64,000 bases of DNA from Xylona heveae TC161 (GCF_001619985.1 NW_017264205.1:558001-622000); one strand, 5' to 3'; shown: positions 22,715 to 34,198, counted from the first letter of the stretch. Notes: a model not told the origin generated them from the letters alone. Numbers and translations are program-made.

Positions 22715-24109
22715 ATGCCGCCCAAGAAGGACCAGAAAGGCAAGGGCCCGCAGCCCAAGCCTCAGAAGGTCGCGGTTGATAAGGTGAGTAAAACTTGAAT
22801 TGTGAAATACTTTGTGGAGATTTGCTAACATTTTTTTTAGACCTTTGGTCTCAAAAACGTAAGTATATTCTGCAATGTCGCTCTTATTGCCCGTCAGCGC
22901 CATGCGATCCGGCCAATCGAGCTCGGCTTGATTTATCCTAACCGCACGATGCTAACCCGCTTCACAGAAAGGAGGAAAGAAAACCCAGAACATGATCAAG
23001 CAAATTGAATCCCAGAAGAGCACTCCTCAATCTGCTTTGGACAGGAAGAAGGCGGCTGAGAAGGAGCAAAGAGATAGAGAGAAGATGGAAGCGGAAAAGG
23101 CCAGAAAGGAAGCCGCAGAGCTCTTCAAACCAGTTCAGGTGCAGAAAGTCCCCTTTGGTGTGGACCCGAAGACCGTGCTTTGCCAGTTCTACAAGAAGGG
23201 TGGCTGTGAAAAAGGTAGAAACAGCCCGATCATTTTGACCAGTAAGGAATCAGCTGGCTGATCCGGATACAGGCAAGAAATGTAAATTCTCGCACGATCT
23301 CGCCGTTGAGCGTAAGGGAGAGAAGAAGAACTTGTACACAGATACCCGGGAGGAAGAGCAAGAGGAGAAGAAGAAGGACACCATGGATGACTGGGACGAG
23401 GAAAAGCTACGAAAGGTCGTTATGTCCAAGCACGGCAATCCGAAGACGACTACCGACAAGGTCTGCAAATACTTTATCGAAGCCGTCGAGAACCAGAAAT
23501 ACGGATGGTTCTGGCAATGTCCTAACGGAGGTGACAAGTGCATGTATAAGCACTCTCTTCCACCTGGGTAAGTGGAGCTCAGAAATGCGCACAATTCGAT
23601 GAGAGATCGTGTGCATGCCATAACGAATATCTTTTGGACCTGCTCTCTAACGAGTTTACAGATTCGTACTCAAGACTAAGGAGCAGCGTGCTGCTGAGAA
23701 GGCTTTGATGGACAAGTCTCCCCTCAACACCTTTACCATCGAAGAGTTCCTGGAGTCTGAGCGATACAAGCTTACTGGAACGCTTACGCCCGTCACTCCC
23801 GAGTCTTTCGCTAAATGGAAGAAGGACCGGCTCGACAAGAAGGCTGCCGAAGCCGAGGCACACAAGGCCAAGGATGCGACTGGTAGAGCCATGTTTGAAC
23901 AAGGTGGCTGGGAAGGCAGTGAAAGCGAGGAATCTTCTGATGAGGATGAGGATGAGACCGATGGCTGGAACCTCGAGGCTCTCCGAAAGGAGACTGAGGC
24001 GTTGCGGGCGCAGAGGGAGCGCGAAAGGCTTGGTTTGCCCGCCGAGAGTGAGATACCCACCGAGGGTGATGCTGGTGAGGATGCTCAGGAGGAATCTTCC
24101 AGTCAATGA
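22715..24109 (+). CDS. TMA46: CCCH zinc-finger protein Tma46 (DRG family regulatory protein 1, ZC3H15 type)
   Basis: Five exons (22715-22783, 22841-22858, 22968-23214, 23273-23567, 23662-24109) give 358 residues. The second is an 18-base exon coding TFGLKN, a stretch conserved in the family. The N-terminus ([11 protein letters not shown]) and the [14 protein letters not shown] segment are typical. Two CCCH fingers follow: [17 protein letters not shown] near 100-118, and C-KYF...[12 protein letters not shown] about 65 residues later. After these come the DFRP-type region ([19 protein letters not shown]) and an acidic, helical tail. In yeast, Tma46 binds the GTPase Rbg1 and associates with ribosomes; the same role is inferred here. 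The gene is convergent with SBA1. Confidence 0.95.
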
Positions 24110-24725
24110 GAAAAGTATTACCGATCCTTTTCTCTGTGATGAGGAGATGTTGTTATCTTTTTCTAGATTTATCTGGTGTTCAGAGTCATCGATTCAGCGT
24201 CGTTGTGATTGGGGATGGCCTTCGCAGTCAAAACAAAAATTGCTGCGCAGGGACAGGGCTGTCATTTTGTCATTTTCTTGGCGTATTGTTGATAGTCTCC
24301 ATATGATGTCATATTTCGAATTTCGTTGATCGAGATATGCGCAGTATCATCTTTCGGTCACGACAAAAACTTCATTCGCATAGTTGCAAAATAGCATAGT
24401 TTGCAGAATTTTTACTTGCAAACATTTCAATTAACATTTGAGTGATTTAAAATCTACTACCCCAGTCGATAAGCTGGATGGTAAAACGATAGGGTTAACA
24501 AAACAATTAGAACTCAGGGGGTACTAATTTTGTGTCGTGAGATATCTCGTAATCGCAAAGATTTACCTCAAAACTCCCGACCTAGATGCCAAACGCTTGC
24601 ATATGTGCCACTTTCCACATCGCACAATGGCGCATGGCTATACGTGTCTTCATGACAGCGAGACGAGGGGGGTCTCCAAGGGAGAAAGCAAATAGTAAAG
24701 AAATATATGAGGCGGCACAAGATGT
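24110..24725. other. Convergent intergenic DNA (TMA46 / SBA1)
   Basis: It holds the 3' ends of both genes, AT-rich in the middle (24380-24560). No coding signal is seen. Confidence 0.5.
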
Positions 24726-25705
24726 TTACGAGAGCTCCTCAATCTTCGGTGCCGTCTTGGTTGCGGATGAGCCAGTTTCGCCAGTTGCAGCGGCACCAAC
24801 TTCCTCAACCTCTTCACCAGTCTCCTTCTTCTCAACTCCTCCCTCGTCCTCAAGCTCGGGCATGTCATCGTCGCTCTGTATTCAATTGTTAGTCTGGAAC
24901 ACCGTCATGGAATGTATTCAATGAGTTAACTTACGTCACCTTCCTCGCCGCCGAGGCCGCCGAGGCCTTCCATGCCGCCAAGACCTTCCATGCCGCCGAG
25001 GCCGCCGAGGCCGCCCATACCACCAGCGCCGGCACCCAGCTTGGAGAAATCGATACCGCCGAAGCCGCCGTCACCGCCAGCACCGCCAGCACCGAAGCCG
25101 CCGGCAAGATCCTCCTCGGGAACAGCGTCCTGCTCGTCCTCATCCACCCACTAATAGCGAACGGAATGTCAGTAACCCCGAGTCTTCAAGACATACATGT
25201 AAGATAGTTGAAAGGCATACCTTGTCAAAGTCGGTCTTGAGGAAGTGAAGCTTTCGTGCTTCCTTCAGCAAGCGGGGCCAGTACTCAGACTTGAGCTCCT
25301 TCTTCCGCAGGATAACCTCGACATTCTTGCCAGTGTGGTGGACCTTGCTGTTCTCGACATCGATCTCTCCGTAGAACTCGAGATCAACGTGGTAGTCAAC
25401 CTTCTTGGTGTCAGAGTGACCGGTGAACGATAAGCTCGTGGGCTTGAGATCAAGCTTCAGAGAGCCGCTGGGAACATCGGTGGCAGAAATTGTGAGGTAG
25501 ATGAAGTTCTTCTCGGCGTCGGTAGCAGACGAGCGCTGAGCCCAGAGGACTACGCAAGAGAACAGGTGTTAGTCATTGTCAACTCTACAATTCGTGTGAT
25601 GTGCAGTGGGTTCAATTTCGAAGATACGGTGGAGGCAAGCAAAATCAATGACAAAAACAAATACATAGGTGACATACCTTCGGGAGTAAGCACGGAGGGA
25701 GCCAT
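24726..25705 (-). CDS. SBA1: Hsp90 co-chaperone p23/Sba1
   Basis: Four exons (25678-25705, 25221-25549, 24935-25150, 24726-24875) give 240 residues. The first carries nine codons plus one base. The N-terminal CS domain (about 6-120) has the p23 features: VLWAQRSS at the first strand, LTISATDV, and the family block ending in EYWPRLLKEARKLHFLKTDFDKW. The core motif WPRL, needed for Hsp90 contact in the family, is intact. After it comes a Gly-rich linker with repeats of GGLGGMEG (about 150-190), a known trait of fungal Sba1, then an acidic tail. It binds ATP-bound Hsp90 in the cytosol and nucleus and slows its ATPase. It is divergent from VPS24. Confidence 0.96.
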
Positions 25706-26289
25706 TTTGATTTGATTTGTATGAAAAAATTGAGCAAGACGCTAAGTAGCAAAGATGTAATCAAAGTCCGAAAGCGATGGAGAGGTTGGTAGAAGAAGGA
25801 GGAAGAAAAGTAGTCTGAGAGTGGAACTGCGAGAAGAGTTGACGATGGTGAGGTTACGAGTCGTTCGCGCTGGGAAGTTTAAGCGGTGCGGGACAAGGCC
25901 AGGCGCCTGTTGATGGAAGCCCCGCGAAAGACATCGAACGGGTCCCCTTCAACCTCGAGCGCCAATATGCAACCGTGAAGACATTGATGAGGAATAAACG
26001 TAAATTGTAAATTCATTTAATTCTACTGATTGATTCTGTACGTGAGCCTTGTCTACCATAATCCTATAGAATGGTCTATCGCTATTTCCTGGGGGAGGTG
26101 AGAGCTTCCCACTGTGCTTCCCCCCAAACAAGTGGAACGTCATCGCGGCCAGTTTAAGCTCCCAACCGCGAGTTATCATCACTTCGACGTCCAGGCAGCT
26201 CCGCAACGCCTGAGCGGATGTGCTTCTCGACTCATCTAAAAGGTCTCGATACAATATTATATGAGTTTTAAAGCAATAATTAAATCGCT
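25706..26289. promoter_or_regulatory. Divergent promoter, SBA1 / VPS24
   Basis: About 585 bases lie between the two ATGs. No clear heat-shock element (paired nGAAn) was seen by eye, although SBA1 could be expected to have one. The VPS24-side half is AT-rich. Confidence 0.4.
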
Positions 26290-27069
26290 ATGGAGTCCAT
26301 CAAGGCCATCTTCTGGAAGCCAGATCCCACGACTCAAGTGCGTACTCTTGCTGTGGACTTTTTCAACCTGAGTGCATCTGTAGATGTCACAGTGCTCTGA
26401 TTTGTTGTTAACAAGGTGATACTTATCTAGATGAGAAAATGTAACAACTTGATTCGCGCCAACACTCGAAAACTTGATCGTGACATTGCCAATCTCCGCC
26501 AAGTCGAGGCCAAAACCAAAAACCTCATTCTTCAAGCGTCACGGCGGGCTCAGCGCAATCCTTCCCAAGCCAAACAGGCGGCAAATGAGACACGGACATT
26601 TGCAAGAGAACTTGTTCGGGTGCGAAAGCAAAACAATAGATTGGCAACAAGTCGGGCGCAATTGCAGAGTGTGCAGATGCAGGTCAATGAGGCTTTTTCC
26701 GTGCGTAAGATTGAGGGTAGTATCAAGGCCTCAACGGGCATCATGAAGGATGTCAATAGTCTAGTGCGATTGCCGGAGCTTACAGGGACAATGAGGGAAC
26801 TCAGTCAAGAGTTGATGAAGGCTGGCATCATTGAAGAGATGGTAGGCGACACGCTACCTGATGACGAACTCCTCGAGGGCGAGGATGAGGAGGCCGAGAC
26901 CGAGGTTGATAAAGTACTTGGAGAGATACTACAGGGCAGACTGGGCAAGGCTGAACCTCGTAAGGAAGAGGAGAGACCGGCTCCAGAAGTGCCAGAAGAG
27001 GAGGAGGAGGAAGACCAGGAAGCCATGTTGGACCAAATGAGGGGCCGCCTTGAGGCATTGAAGAGCTAA
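26290..27069 (+). CDS. VPS24: ESCRT-III subunit Vps24 (CHMP3)
   Basis: Two exons (26290-26337, 26431-27069) give 228 residues, the normal size. The first exon encodes MESIKAIFWKPDPTTQ, and the second continues with the basic helix MRKCNNLIRANTRKLDRDI that packs into the ESCRT-III polymer. Helical, charged core segments follow (about 20-150). The tail is acidic (EEEEEEDQEA) and ends in DQMRGRLEALKS, a MIM1-type motif for binding the MIT domain of Vps4. It acts with Vps2, Vps20 and Snf7 on endosomes in multivesicular-body sorting. The ATG of the second exon could be mistaken for the start, but that would drop the conserved N-terminal segment. Confidence 0.96.
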
Positions 27070-27972
27070 TGTATTTCGTACATGCTCTTACATTACATTA
27101 AGATACCTCGCTGCAAGGAAGTTTTCTGTGCCATGTGGAGAAGGGAGAGAAGTTTTGCATCATCTTTTATGATACTTTTACAGGATTATGGCGTTGGAGT
27201 AGGGTGTATACCAGTACTTAGACTTTGAGCACAGTAATTTATCATAGCATGATCTTGTCATTCAACGGGTTTGATTTTCCAGCAACATGATGCATGCTTG
27301 CTCACACAATCTGACATGATCGTAGATATCTTTTCCGGTTCATTATTTAGTTGCTGTTATATTCAGAGCAAAGCTGGAGGGGTGAATGATACCAGATCTG
27401 GACTAGCGTGGAAACCTCCATGGGGCAGGTGGGCGTTGACTTTTGACTCCCTGACATCGTCCTCTCGTCTGCCGCCTTCACTTTCCATCTCCTCGTTGGT
27501 CCGATCTCAACATTTAAGTCGCGTCGGCCAAGCTTCACTGCTCTCCATTCATCTGCTCTACCTCTCCAATTCATCAGAAGCTCTGCTTCATTTGCCATCC
27601 ATCTCTATAGGGATTTCTGTCGCACTTTGCAAAGCGGTGTCTATTGTCACCGCGATCGCGTCGCTCGTTGCTTCAGCCTCAGTCGGTGCCTAAACAACCA
27701 GCCAACCGCGATCTTCAAAAACTCGACATTGCCATCCATCCATATCTCATTTAAAGTGCCATTTGGCATTTTCTTTTAACCGCTTCTTTCACTCGCTGAG
27801 CTGGAAGTGGAACTGTTTGACTTCTGCGTACCTTTGCGTCACGACTGTTGCTCATTTACCCGCTCGCATTCTCCTTCGTCAACTCTAGTCGTCTCAAACC
27901 AGGAGGCTATCGATTCGCCATCTCGATTAACTCTTTCCAAAACCTCTATTTTCCAGACTTTACTTAATCAAA
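27070..27972. promoter_or_regulatory. Intergenic DNA with CT-rich leader of MLO3/YRA1
   Basis: The VPS24 3' end is followed by a strongly pyrimidine-rich plus strand (about 27440-27970) up to the MLO3 ATG, as in leaders of highly expressed fungal genes. The open frames inside (27271-27693 and others) follow the CT bias and have no domain. Confidence 0.5.
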
Positions 27973-29982
27973 ATGTCGGACAAGCTTAGCAAGTCGCTCG
28001 ACGAGATTGCCAAGGAGCACCGTGTTGGCCGCGGTCGGGGTCGCAAGAATACTAAGCCTAAGGCTCCTGCTGGCGGTATTACCAAGAAGACAAAACAGGC
28101 AAAGGCTCCTGCTCCTGCTGCAGCGCCTGCTGTCCTTACTCCCGCTTCCGGGGAGAGCAAGATTGAGGTCAGCCAGCTGGTAAGTACCACTTCATACCTA
28201 TGTAGCTTTTGTCTCCTCTCTGTGATTTCTGACGTTTTCTCTAGCCCAAGGATGTCACCGAAGATCAAATTAAGGTATGTTGATCGATAGGCCACTTGGC
28301 CTTGGATTTTCATCGCCACTCTACTTTTCTGAACGCGCTCGGACCCCACGAATTTCGTCGATGAGCTTGCGAGAATCTTTATCTCCCTTGTTTGTGATGG
28401 GCTAGCCTCCTCGCGATAGCGCTTGCTCGCTTTCTAAAGGGAAGCTTGATGCAGAGAACGCAGCGAGTCGAGAAAAAGCTGCCCACGTCTTGCGAAGCCA
28501 AATCGTGCAATAAGAGTCGCCTGGCAAGCGCACCATGCCGATATTGGAGCAGACGACACGAGGATTACTCCGAGGAGATCCTCAAACATCACTTTCTGCG
28601 ATGATACCCCGTTTAAGTGCATCTTTACTTGGTCGAGTAAATCTGCTTTACATTTTGAGCCCCGAGCATCAGCGAGCAAGCAGTGCATGAGCAGTGCAGA
28701 ATTCTATGGATGAGGTCTCGTGAGGTCTCAAACTCCCAATCATGGGAATTCGTCCTTGGACGCAGCTTCGACGGTGATTCGTCCAAGAAGCTGTTATTTG
28801 GTTTCCTGGTCGGAACCGTGGATTCGGACGGGAATTTTCCGATCAGCAAGAACAACACACCTGGAAACATATGGCATAAGCATCTTGTACAGCGATCCAC
28901 CGCGGGCCTTTGATTCAAATGGAACACTCTTGTTGTGGTTTGACCGTCATTTCCCATCAGGTAATGGACTGCTTGGAATGGTTACTTAGGAGTGTTCTGA
29001 TGGGGACGAATGCTATCTCTGAGGCAAGACCCTTGGACTTGGTCGATCCGACTGGACAGGATTTGAGTCCTTTGGATCTTTTTTACACAATACTAACGTG
29101 CTGCCTGCTCGCTGATGCTGCTTCCTAACATGGGCTCAAAGTATAATTTCAACGAGGGATTCCATTAAGCTATTTCGTGTTTCCGGGATCGATAATATTC
29201 TTGCTTCCTTGGACGACTTCTCGAGTTTATTGAGCCTTTTTCACCTCTCAGCAGATATTGGACTAACGCGCGCCCCTCTTCGTTAAATTAGGAATACTTC
29301 GAGAAGACTATTGGTCCGGTCAAGAAGCGACCCATCATCAGCTATGGTCCAAATGGTATCAGCCGTGGTATCGCATCCATCACATTCAGCAACCCACGCC
29401 ACGCAAACACTGCTTTTGAGCGCCTAAACGGAATGCTCGTCGATGGAAAGCCCATGAAGGTTTGTGTCAAATTGCAATTTCCGCCACTGGATCGAGCTAA
29501 TAGACGTTTAGATAAGCATTATTGTCTCCCAGGCGCAAGCGCAAGCGGCCAAGTCCTTGAGCGACCGTGTAGCGTAAGTCTCTAAAAACCAATTGCCACT
29601 TTCTTTGCACTTGCTCATTCGTTTGTAGTCAGCCTAAGAACCAGCCTAAGGCTGCTGCTGCGGCTCCGAAGCAAGCTGCTGCTGGCGCTTCCGCGGCTCC
29701 CAAGGCTACCCGTGGCCGTGGCCGTGGCCGCCGAGGCCGTAACACCACTCGCCCCAAGCGCAAGACCGCCGAAGAGCTTGACGCCGAAATGGTTGACTAT
29801 TTCGGCAATGAAAACACTAATGGCGCCGCTGCTGGCACTGAAGCTGCTCCTGTTACCAACGGTGCTGCTCCAGCTCCAGCTCCCGCTGCTGCTGGTGGAG
29901 ACACTGGAATGGAAGACGAGATCATGGTATGATATATCTTCATCCGTTTCCTAGCCCTACAATGCTAACTAATCTGCAGTAA
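27973..29982 (+). CDS. mRNA export adaptor Mlo3/Yra1 (ALYREF family)
   Basis: Six coding exons (27973-28179, 28245-28274, 29292-29459, 29512-29573, 29629-29926, 29980-29982) give 255 residues. The N-terminal KLSKSLDEIAKEHR is a UAP56-binding motif, followed by an RG/Lys-rich stretch. The RRM runs from about 65 to 150, with RNP2-like KIEVSQL and RNP1-like GISRGIASITF, and introns cut it three times. A basic RGRGRGRRGRN stretch follows, then the second UAP56-binding motif KTAEELDAEMVDYF near the C-terminus, and a final MEDEIM. In the family this protein links the RNA helicase Sub2/UAP56 to the export receptor in the nucleus. The 10-codon second exon is followed by a 1,017-base intron, far longer than the others in this window. 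The last coding exon is only the stop codon. Confidence 0.93.
28275..29291 (+). promoter_or_regulatory. 1,017-base intron in the Yra1/Mlo3 homologue
   Basis: The donor is GTATGT and the acceptor follows TTAAATTAG. The intron lies inside the RRM coding region. Yeast YRA1 also has an unusually long intron used for autoregulation through poor splicing, so a similar role is an inference. Visible inside are a tandem TGAGGTCTC pair (28711-28729) and an 8-base inverted repeat CTTGGACG/CGTCCAAG (28755-28762 and 28780-28787). No C/D-box snoRNA pattern was found by eye and no credible nested gene. Confidence 0.7.
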
Positions 29983-30795
29983 ATGGTCTCATATTTCCAA
30001 ATTCCTCCAACGTGCGCACCCTTCTTACAGCGAGAGTCGGAATAAGCCATCCGCATTCGACTTCTCGCTCTTTGCTCTACTGTCCCAGAGACAGAAATGT
30101 GCATTTTGTATTATTAGTCTATTAAGAACTTGAGATTGCTGGTCTGAGACGTCTTCCTTTTGTTGAATTTTATTTTATTTTTCCTTTTGTTAATCGTCTC
30201 GAATGTTGGGACTTGGGACGGTAAAGGTCGGAAATGAAGATTGCGAAATACAGAAATCACTACATGAGAGATTGCGAAGAATTCAAACAATGCAATTTGC
30301 TAAATATATGACTGCGCACTGCTGCAGAGGGATGAACAATATCTGTCGGAGTATATGCTCCTTTTCCTTACCTGACTGTGATCGGTTGTCCCTTAGTCTC
30401 TGTAGACAGGAAATAATCTGCACAACACTATTGGGTCCAATTTATACGATATGTTATTCTGACATGTCGCGTAGCTTATGCCGTTTACTTCCCAGCGACT
30501 ACACCGATCCGAGTTATCGACATATCCAAGTCACTGAGCAGTACATTTTCCTTGGTAACACAGGACTCTGCCTTGCTTCTATGTACACAATGCCAGCCAA
30601 TCATCCCGGCGCGTCTGCACAGCCTGATTGAACGCCTTTGCATCAGCCTTGTCAAATTATACAGGTCTGGCTGCCCAACCAACATGCTCAGCTCAGCTCG
30701 CCGGCCTATATGAATCGTCTCACTTGTTCATGCTCATATTGCTGTATCTTCGTTGCTCATCTCTGTTTCATCCAAATCACCGTTCGATAGCAAAC
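29983..30795. other. Intergenic DNA with no supported gene
   Basis: It holds the MLO3 3' UTR and flank. A 142-codon frame at 30203-30631 has no domain, no helpful start context and a Cys/Tyr-rich composition that looks random. Confidence 0.45.
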
Positions 30796-32706
30796 ATGGA
30801 CCCAGTCAGCTCTGCAGCGAGCATTATTGCAGTTGTGCAGCTTTCTGGATCCGTCATTAACCTATGCTACAATTATGTGAAAAGTGTCCGAGACGGTCGC
30901 AAGGAAGTCATGCAATTTGTCGAAGAACTCAACGACCTGAAACGCATCCTTGAAAGGCTGCTGGAGATCGCTCTAAAACATGAGACTTCACAGTCGCCTT
31001 TCCCAATGCCAATGTTGGAAATATTTGGCAACGATGACAGTATTTTGACAGAGTGTGAAAACTTTCTGAAACAACTCGAGCCGCGACTTAAACCGAATGG
31101 ATTAAAGGGGGCTGTACAGGCTCTTAAATGGCCCTTGAAAGAGAAGGAGACAAAGGCGGAGCTTGAGAGGATTGAGCGGCTGAAAAAAAGCTTGACTCTC
31201 GCGTTGGCAGTCGATAATACGTATGAGTTGCTCTCCGGTGAAATTTTAACTGAGGAAGCTTTTAACTAATATTTCGCTAGAGCTTTAGCATTGGACACCC
31301 ACCAGATAGCCAGCGGGTGCTTTCGGATTTTGACCTCAATAGCAGAGGCTTTTGTACCGTTTCAGCGAGCAAATAATCGGCGCCTGATTCGCCAATGTGT
31401 TGATGCGCTCAACCTTTCTCTCAACCACAATATTTCATGGCGCCCCTCTATGGATGTGTCGACTCTGCAAAGTCAGGCATACCACGAGTGGAAGACCAAT
31501 AAAAGTCCGATAATGTGGCCGCAGGGTATCCGCGGATGCGCCAGAGCCAAACTGCGTATGTCGATAAGCTACATAACTTCAGTTCATATGTTGTAGCACA
31601 CGTTGCCCTTTCTACTTCAGTTTCAATGACGAACGGAAGTAAAATTTGAAAATATTCTCTGTTCACTTATTGTGCAGCTCTGTTCCCGATCGCATTTTCT
31701 AACCTGCTGGAATCTGGTTACGCGCAAAACAATGGCCAACGATTGCCGTTGTGAAACGTCTCGAGCTTTTTAGGCTGATTTCTGAAAAGTCTGAGCATTT
31801 TTAATTATAGTTGACGTGCTAGATGCTATCAACCGATTTGAGCTTCTTCAGATGTTGGCTTATATGAGCAAGTGGAACACTCAGGACCGGCACATTCTTA
31901 TCCCAAGTTCATCTGTTGTCGATATGAGGGATCAGGTAAAGCTGCTAGCCAATCTAAGTGTGTATTTAAGATCAGAGAGCAGATCATGATATTGAACTTT
32001 GTTTGATCATGGTGCAGGTTGGAATGCACCCGACGAACGCAATCAAACCTCACTTCTTTCCGCAGTTACTTGGCCCATGATGGTCTTAGTTAAGCTTTCA
32101 CTTGAAAAGCAGGTCACAATCACTCAGGACGTCATAGAAGTCGTGATAGAAAGACACAGTGTTGAGTTCTTATAGGAATTAGTTAGCGCTGCAGCCGATT
32201 TAGAGCCTTTGAGAGAGTGGGCGCTGTTTCTAGCGGCTGAAGATCCAAAGCCCAATTTTATCCAATTCTTGATAAATCAGGGATTTGATGTCAACGAATT
32301 CAATTATGATAATGGTACCCCACTTCAACGCGCTATACAACTCAATAACATTGACAATGCCAGGAATTCATTGCAGGCTGGCGCTGATGTTAATGCATGC
32401 AGCAAACTCGGCACTGCCCTTGGCTATGCAGCATGTTTGTGTCACCTTGAGATTGTACACATTCTGTTGGAAGCTAGTGCTACCCCTAACTTACGAGAAC
32501 CCCACAATTGTTCTCCCTTGATGCTAATACGTCGACGTATAAAATTTACGTCTTTGCTTGAATGGAGAATGAAGGAATTCGAAGGAGTGGAGAAATTACT
32601 GCTACTTCATGGTGCTCTGGGAACAGAAGAGGAGGAATATGATGACGAAGACAATGACAGAGAACGACGAGAAAAAAATATAAACGAGAAAAGAAGGGAA
32701 AAATAA
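30796..32706 (+). pseudogene. Decayed NLR-like gene (fungal N-terminal domain, NACHT, ankyrin)
   Basis: Pieces of one fungal STAND/NLR protein lie in the right order but in different frames. An intact N-terminal block at 30796-31269 (MDPVSSAASIIAVVQLSGSV) is the helical domain seen in front of fungal NACHT proteins, and it ends at a stop. Around 31490-31560 is the NACHT entry, where the P-loop GIPGCGKT has become GIRGCARA. Around 31810-31930 is the Walker B region, VLDAINRF in place of the usual LDALDEC, followed by the conserved-looking HILIPSS strand. From about 32100 to 32706 are the repeat-type segment QVTITQDVIE and an ankyrin region (GADVNACSKLGTALGYAACL) ending in an acidic tail. The altered nucleotide-binding motifs and broken frames point to a dead host gene. 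Fungal NLRs act in non-self recognition. No intron set was found that rejoins the parts. Confidence 0.75.
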
Positions 32707-33628
32707 TTAGCCATTCTGCCATAAAACAAAGATGCCTCTCAAGTTCTGGTCTTCCTATCCGCTTTATGGTCAGAAGTATCACTATCTAATAGTGCTGCCT
32801 ACTGTCAACTATCTCTCTGATATTAACAAACTCTTGGTACATTTAGTATAGACATAAAAAGTAGAAAACAAAGTCTATACTCTTCAAGACATTGTTATAC
32901 TTACTCTACATTATTTTAAATTGATGTATTTGTAAAAGCCGAGCCTTGTACCTATGTATTGATATCGGGTGTACACAAGATAATAACAGGCTGGATTCGC
33001 TGGAATAAACCGGAGTAAGAGTGATAGCTACCTAAGGTCCTATATTACAAAATATGACAATTGTCATCTTGCAGAGCATTCTACCCCGCAATATATATGC
33101 AGCGTATAGCCGCCGGACTGCCCCCGTGCTTGCATGCAGTCAGCATGCTGGGTCATTAGAATTGTATAGAGCAATGCTATTGCTGGTTGGTCTAGTCTGG
33201 AACCAGCTGCCGTGACCGTTATATGGTTATTACTATGTTAATCTAGATTCTAGTTCAGTGTTTATAACAAAAGGATTTAAGTAGACTTATCTAGAAATAC
33301 CTATGTTTATAGCTAATAATTCTAGAAACAAAAGCACAGTTATATAACTCTTCTAATAAGGGTTAATCAAGACAAACAAGATCGAGGTTTGTAAAGGAAT
33401 GCCAAAATATATATATTAGCAACCTGCCAGCCTCTTCTTTTGAATTTATTACTTCTCTTACTTCAAGTTATCCTTGCATCTAATAGAGTTCCAGCAAAAA
33501 AACGGTTTCCAATCAAAACAATTTATTTCCTACTACTCCTGTTTACTTGAAGCAAACTTTTTGACCATCAGCAGTCAGCATACAACATACAGTATACGGC
33601 ATAAAACATACAAGCACATCTTGACACA
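32707..33628. other. AT-rich gene-free DNA after the NLR remains
   Basis: It is AT-rich with many TA steps from about 32800 to 33440 except for a GC-richer island at about 33090-33220. This pattern resembles RIP-affected DNA, but no transposon protein could be read. Confidence 0.45.
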
Positions 33629-34198
33629 ATGGCAGACAATCATGGCAATCATTTACCGCGCGACGTTCAAACTTTCCTTACAACCCTCACCGCTCGCCTG
33701 CTGCAAGCCGCAATCCAGACGGACGATAATACTACTTCCGCTTCTCGCCCAAACGTTGGTATTGAAGCTGTTCGGGAGCTTCTTCTTCGGCCCTGTGACA
33801 ATAATAATAATAATACAGGCGACGGTGCTCTATCCAAGCACAAGTCTCGTCCTACGGGTGCATCTACAGGCACCCGACGCGAACCTCTTGCCGTTGAAGA
33901 TACTCCGTCGCCTCCTCGTGCTCCGCTTCCGTCTGGGGAAGGAGCCAGGCAGCCGGCTTCTCCCTTCGCATTTGCTGCCACTTCTAGCGGCTTAGGCCTT
34001 CGCGTTCAGACCCTAGAGCATCGCGTTGATGCCATTGATCCGGGAAGTAGGTCTGTTACTTCAAAATCTCTGGAAAGGCCGCTTGCGCAGTTGAGAGAGT
34101 TGGAGGAAGAAGTGGCAAAGTTGCGTAAGGATATTATGAGACTTCGAGCCCAGATTCATCCGGCGGAAAGAGGTTCTGTTTCTTTTGAGGGACTATAA
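33629..34198 (+). CDS. Orphan protein with a C-terminal coiled coil
   Basis: A single exon of 189 residues, not recognised. The N-terminal 60 residues are plain, followed by an Asn run (NNNNN), then a Ser/Pro/Arg-rich disordered middle, then a heptad-like helix at about 130-180 (LERPLAQLRELEEEVAKLRK). Good codon use, a clear start and a domain-like tail favour a real gene. It lies between AT-rich patches and converges on the next ORF, which is also a coiled-coil orphan. It could be a lineage-specific accessory gene. No function is proposed. Confidence 0.5.
   Translation: MADNHGNHLPRDVQTFLTTLTARLLQAAIQTDDNTTSASRPNVGIEAVRELLLRPCDNNNNNTGDGALSKHKSRPTGASTGTRREPLAVEDTPSPPRAPLPSGEGARQPASPFAFAATSSGLGLRVQTLEHRVDAIDPGSRSVTSKSLERPLAQLRELEEEVAKLRKDIMRLRAQIHPAERGSVSFEGL

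Noticed and set aside
27271-27693. 140-codon frame upstream of the Yra1/Mlo3 homologue
   Set aside because: It follows the CT bias of the leader (Ser/Leu-rich) and has no domain.
28275-29291. Nested gene or C/D-box snoRNA in the long intron
   Set aside because: No TGATGA C box paired with CTGA was found by eye, and the short frames have no domain.
30203-30631. 142-codon frame after the Yra1/Mlo3 homologue
   Set aside because: Cys/Tyr-rich random composition with no family resemblance.
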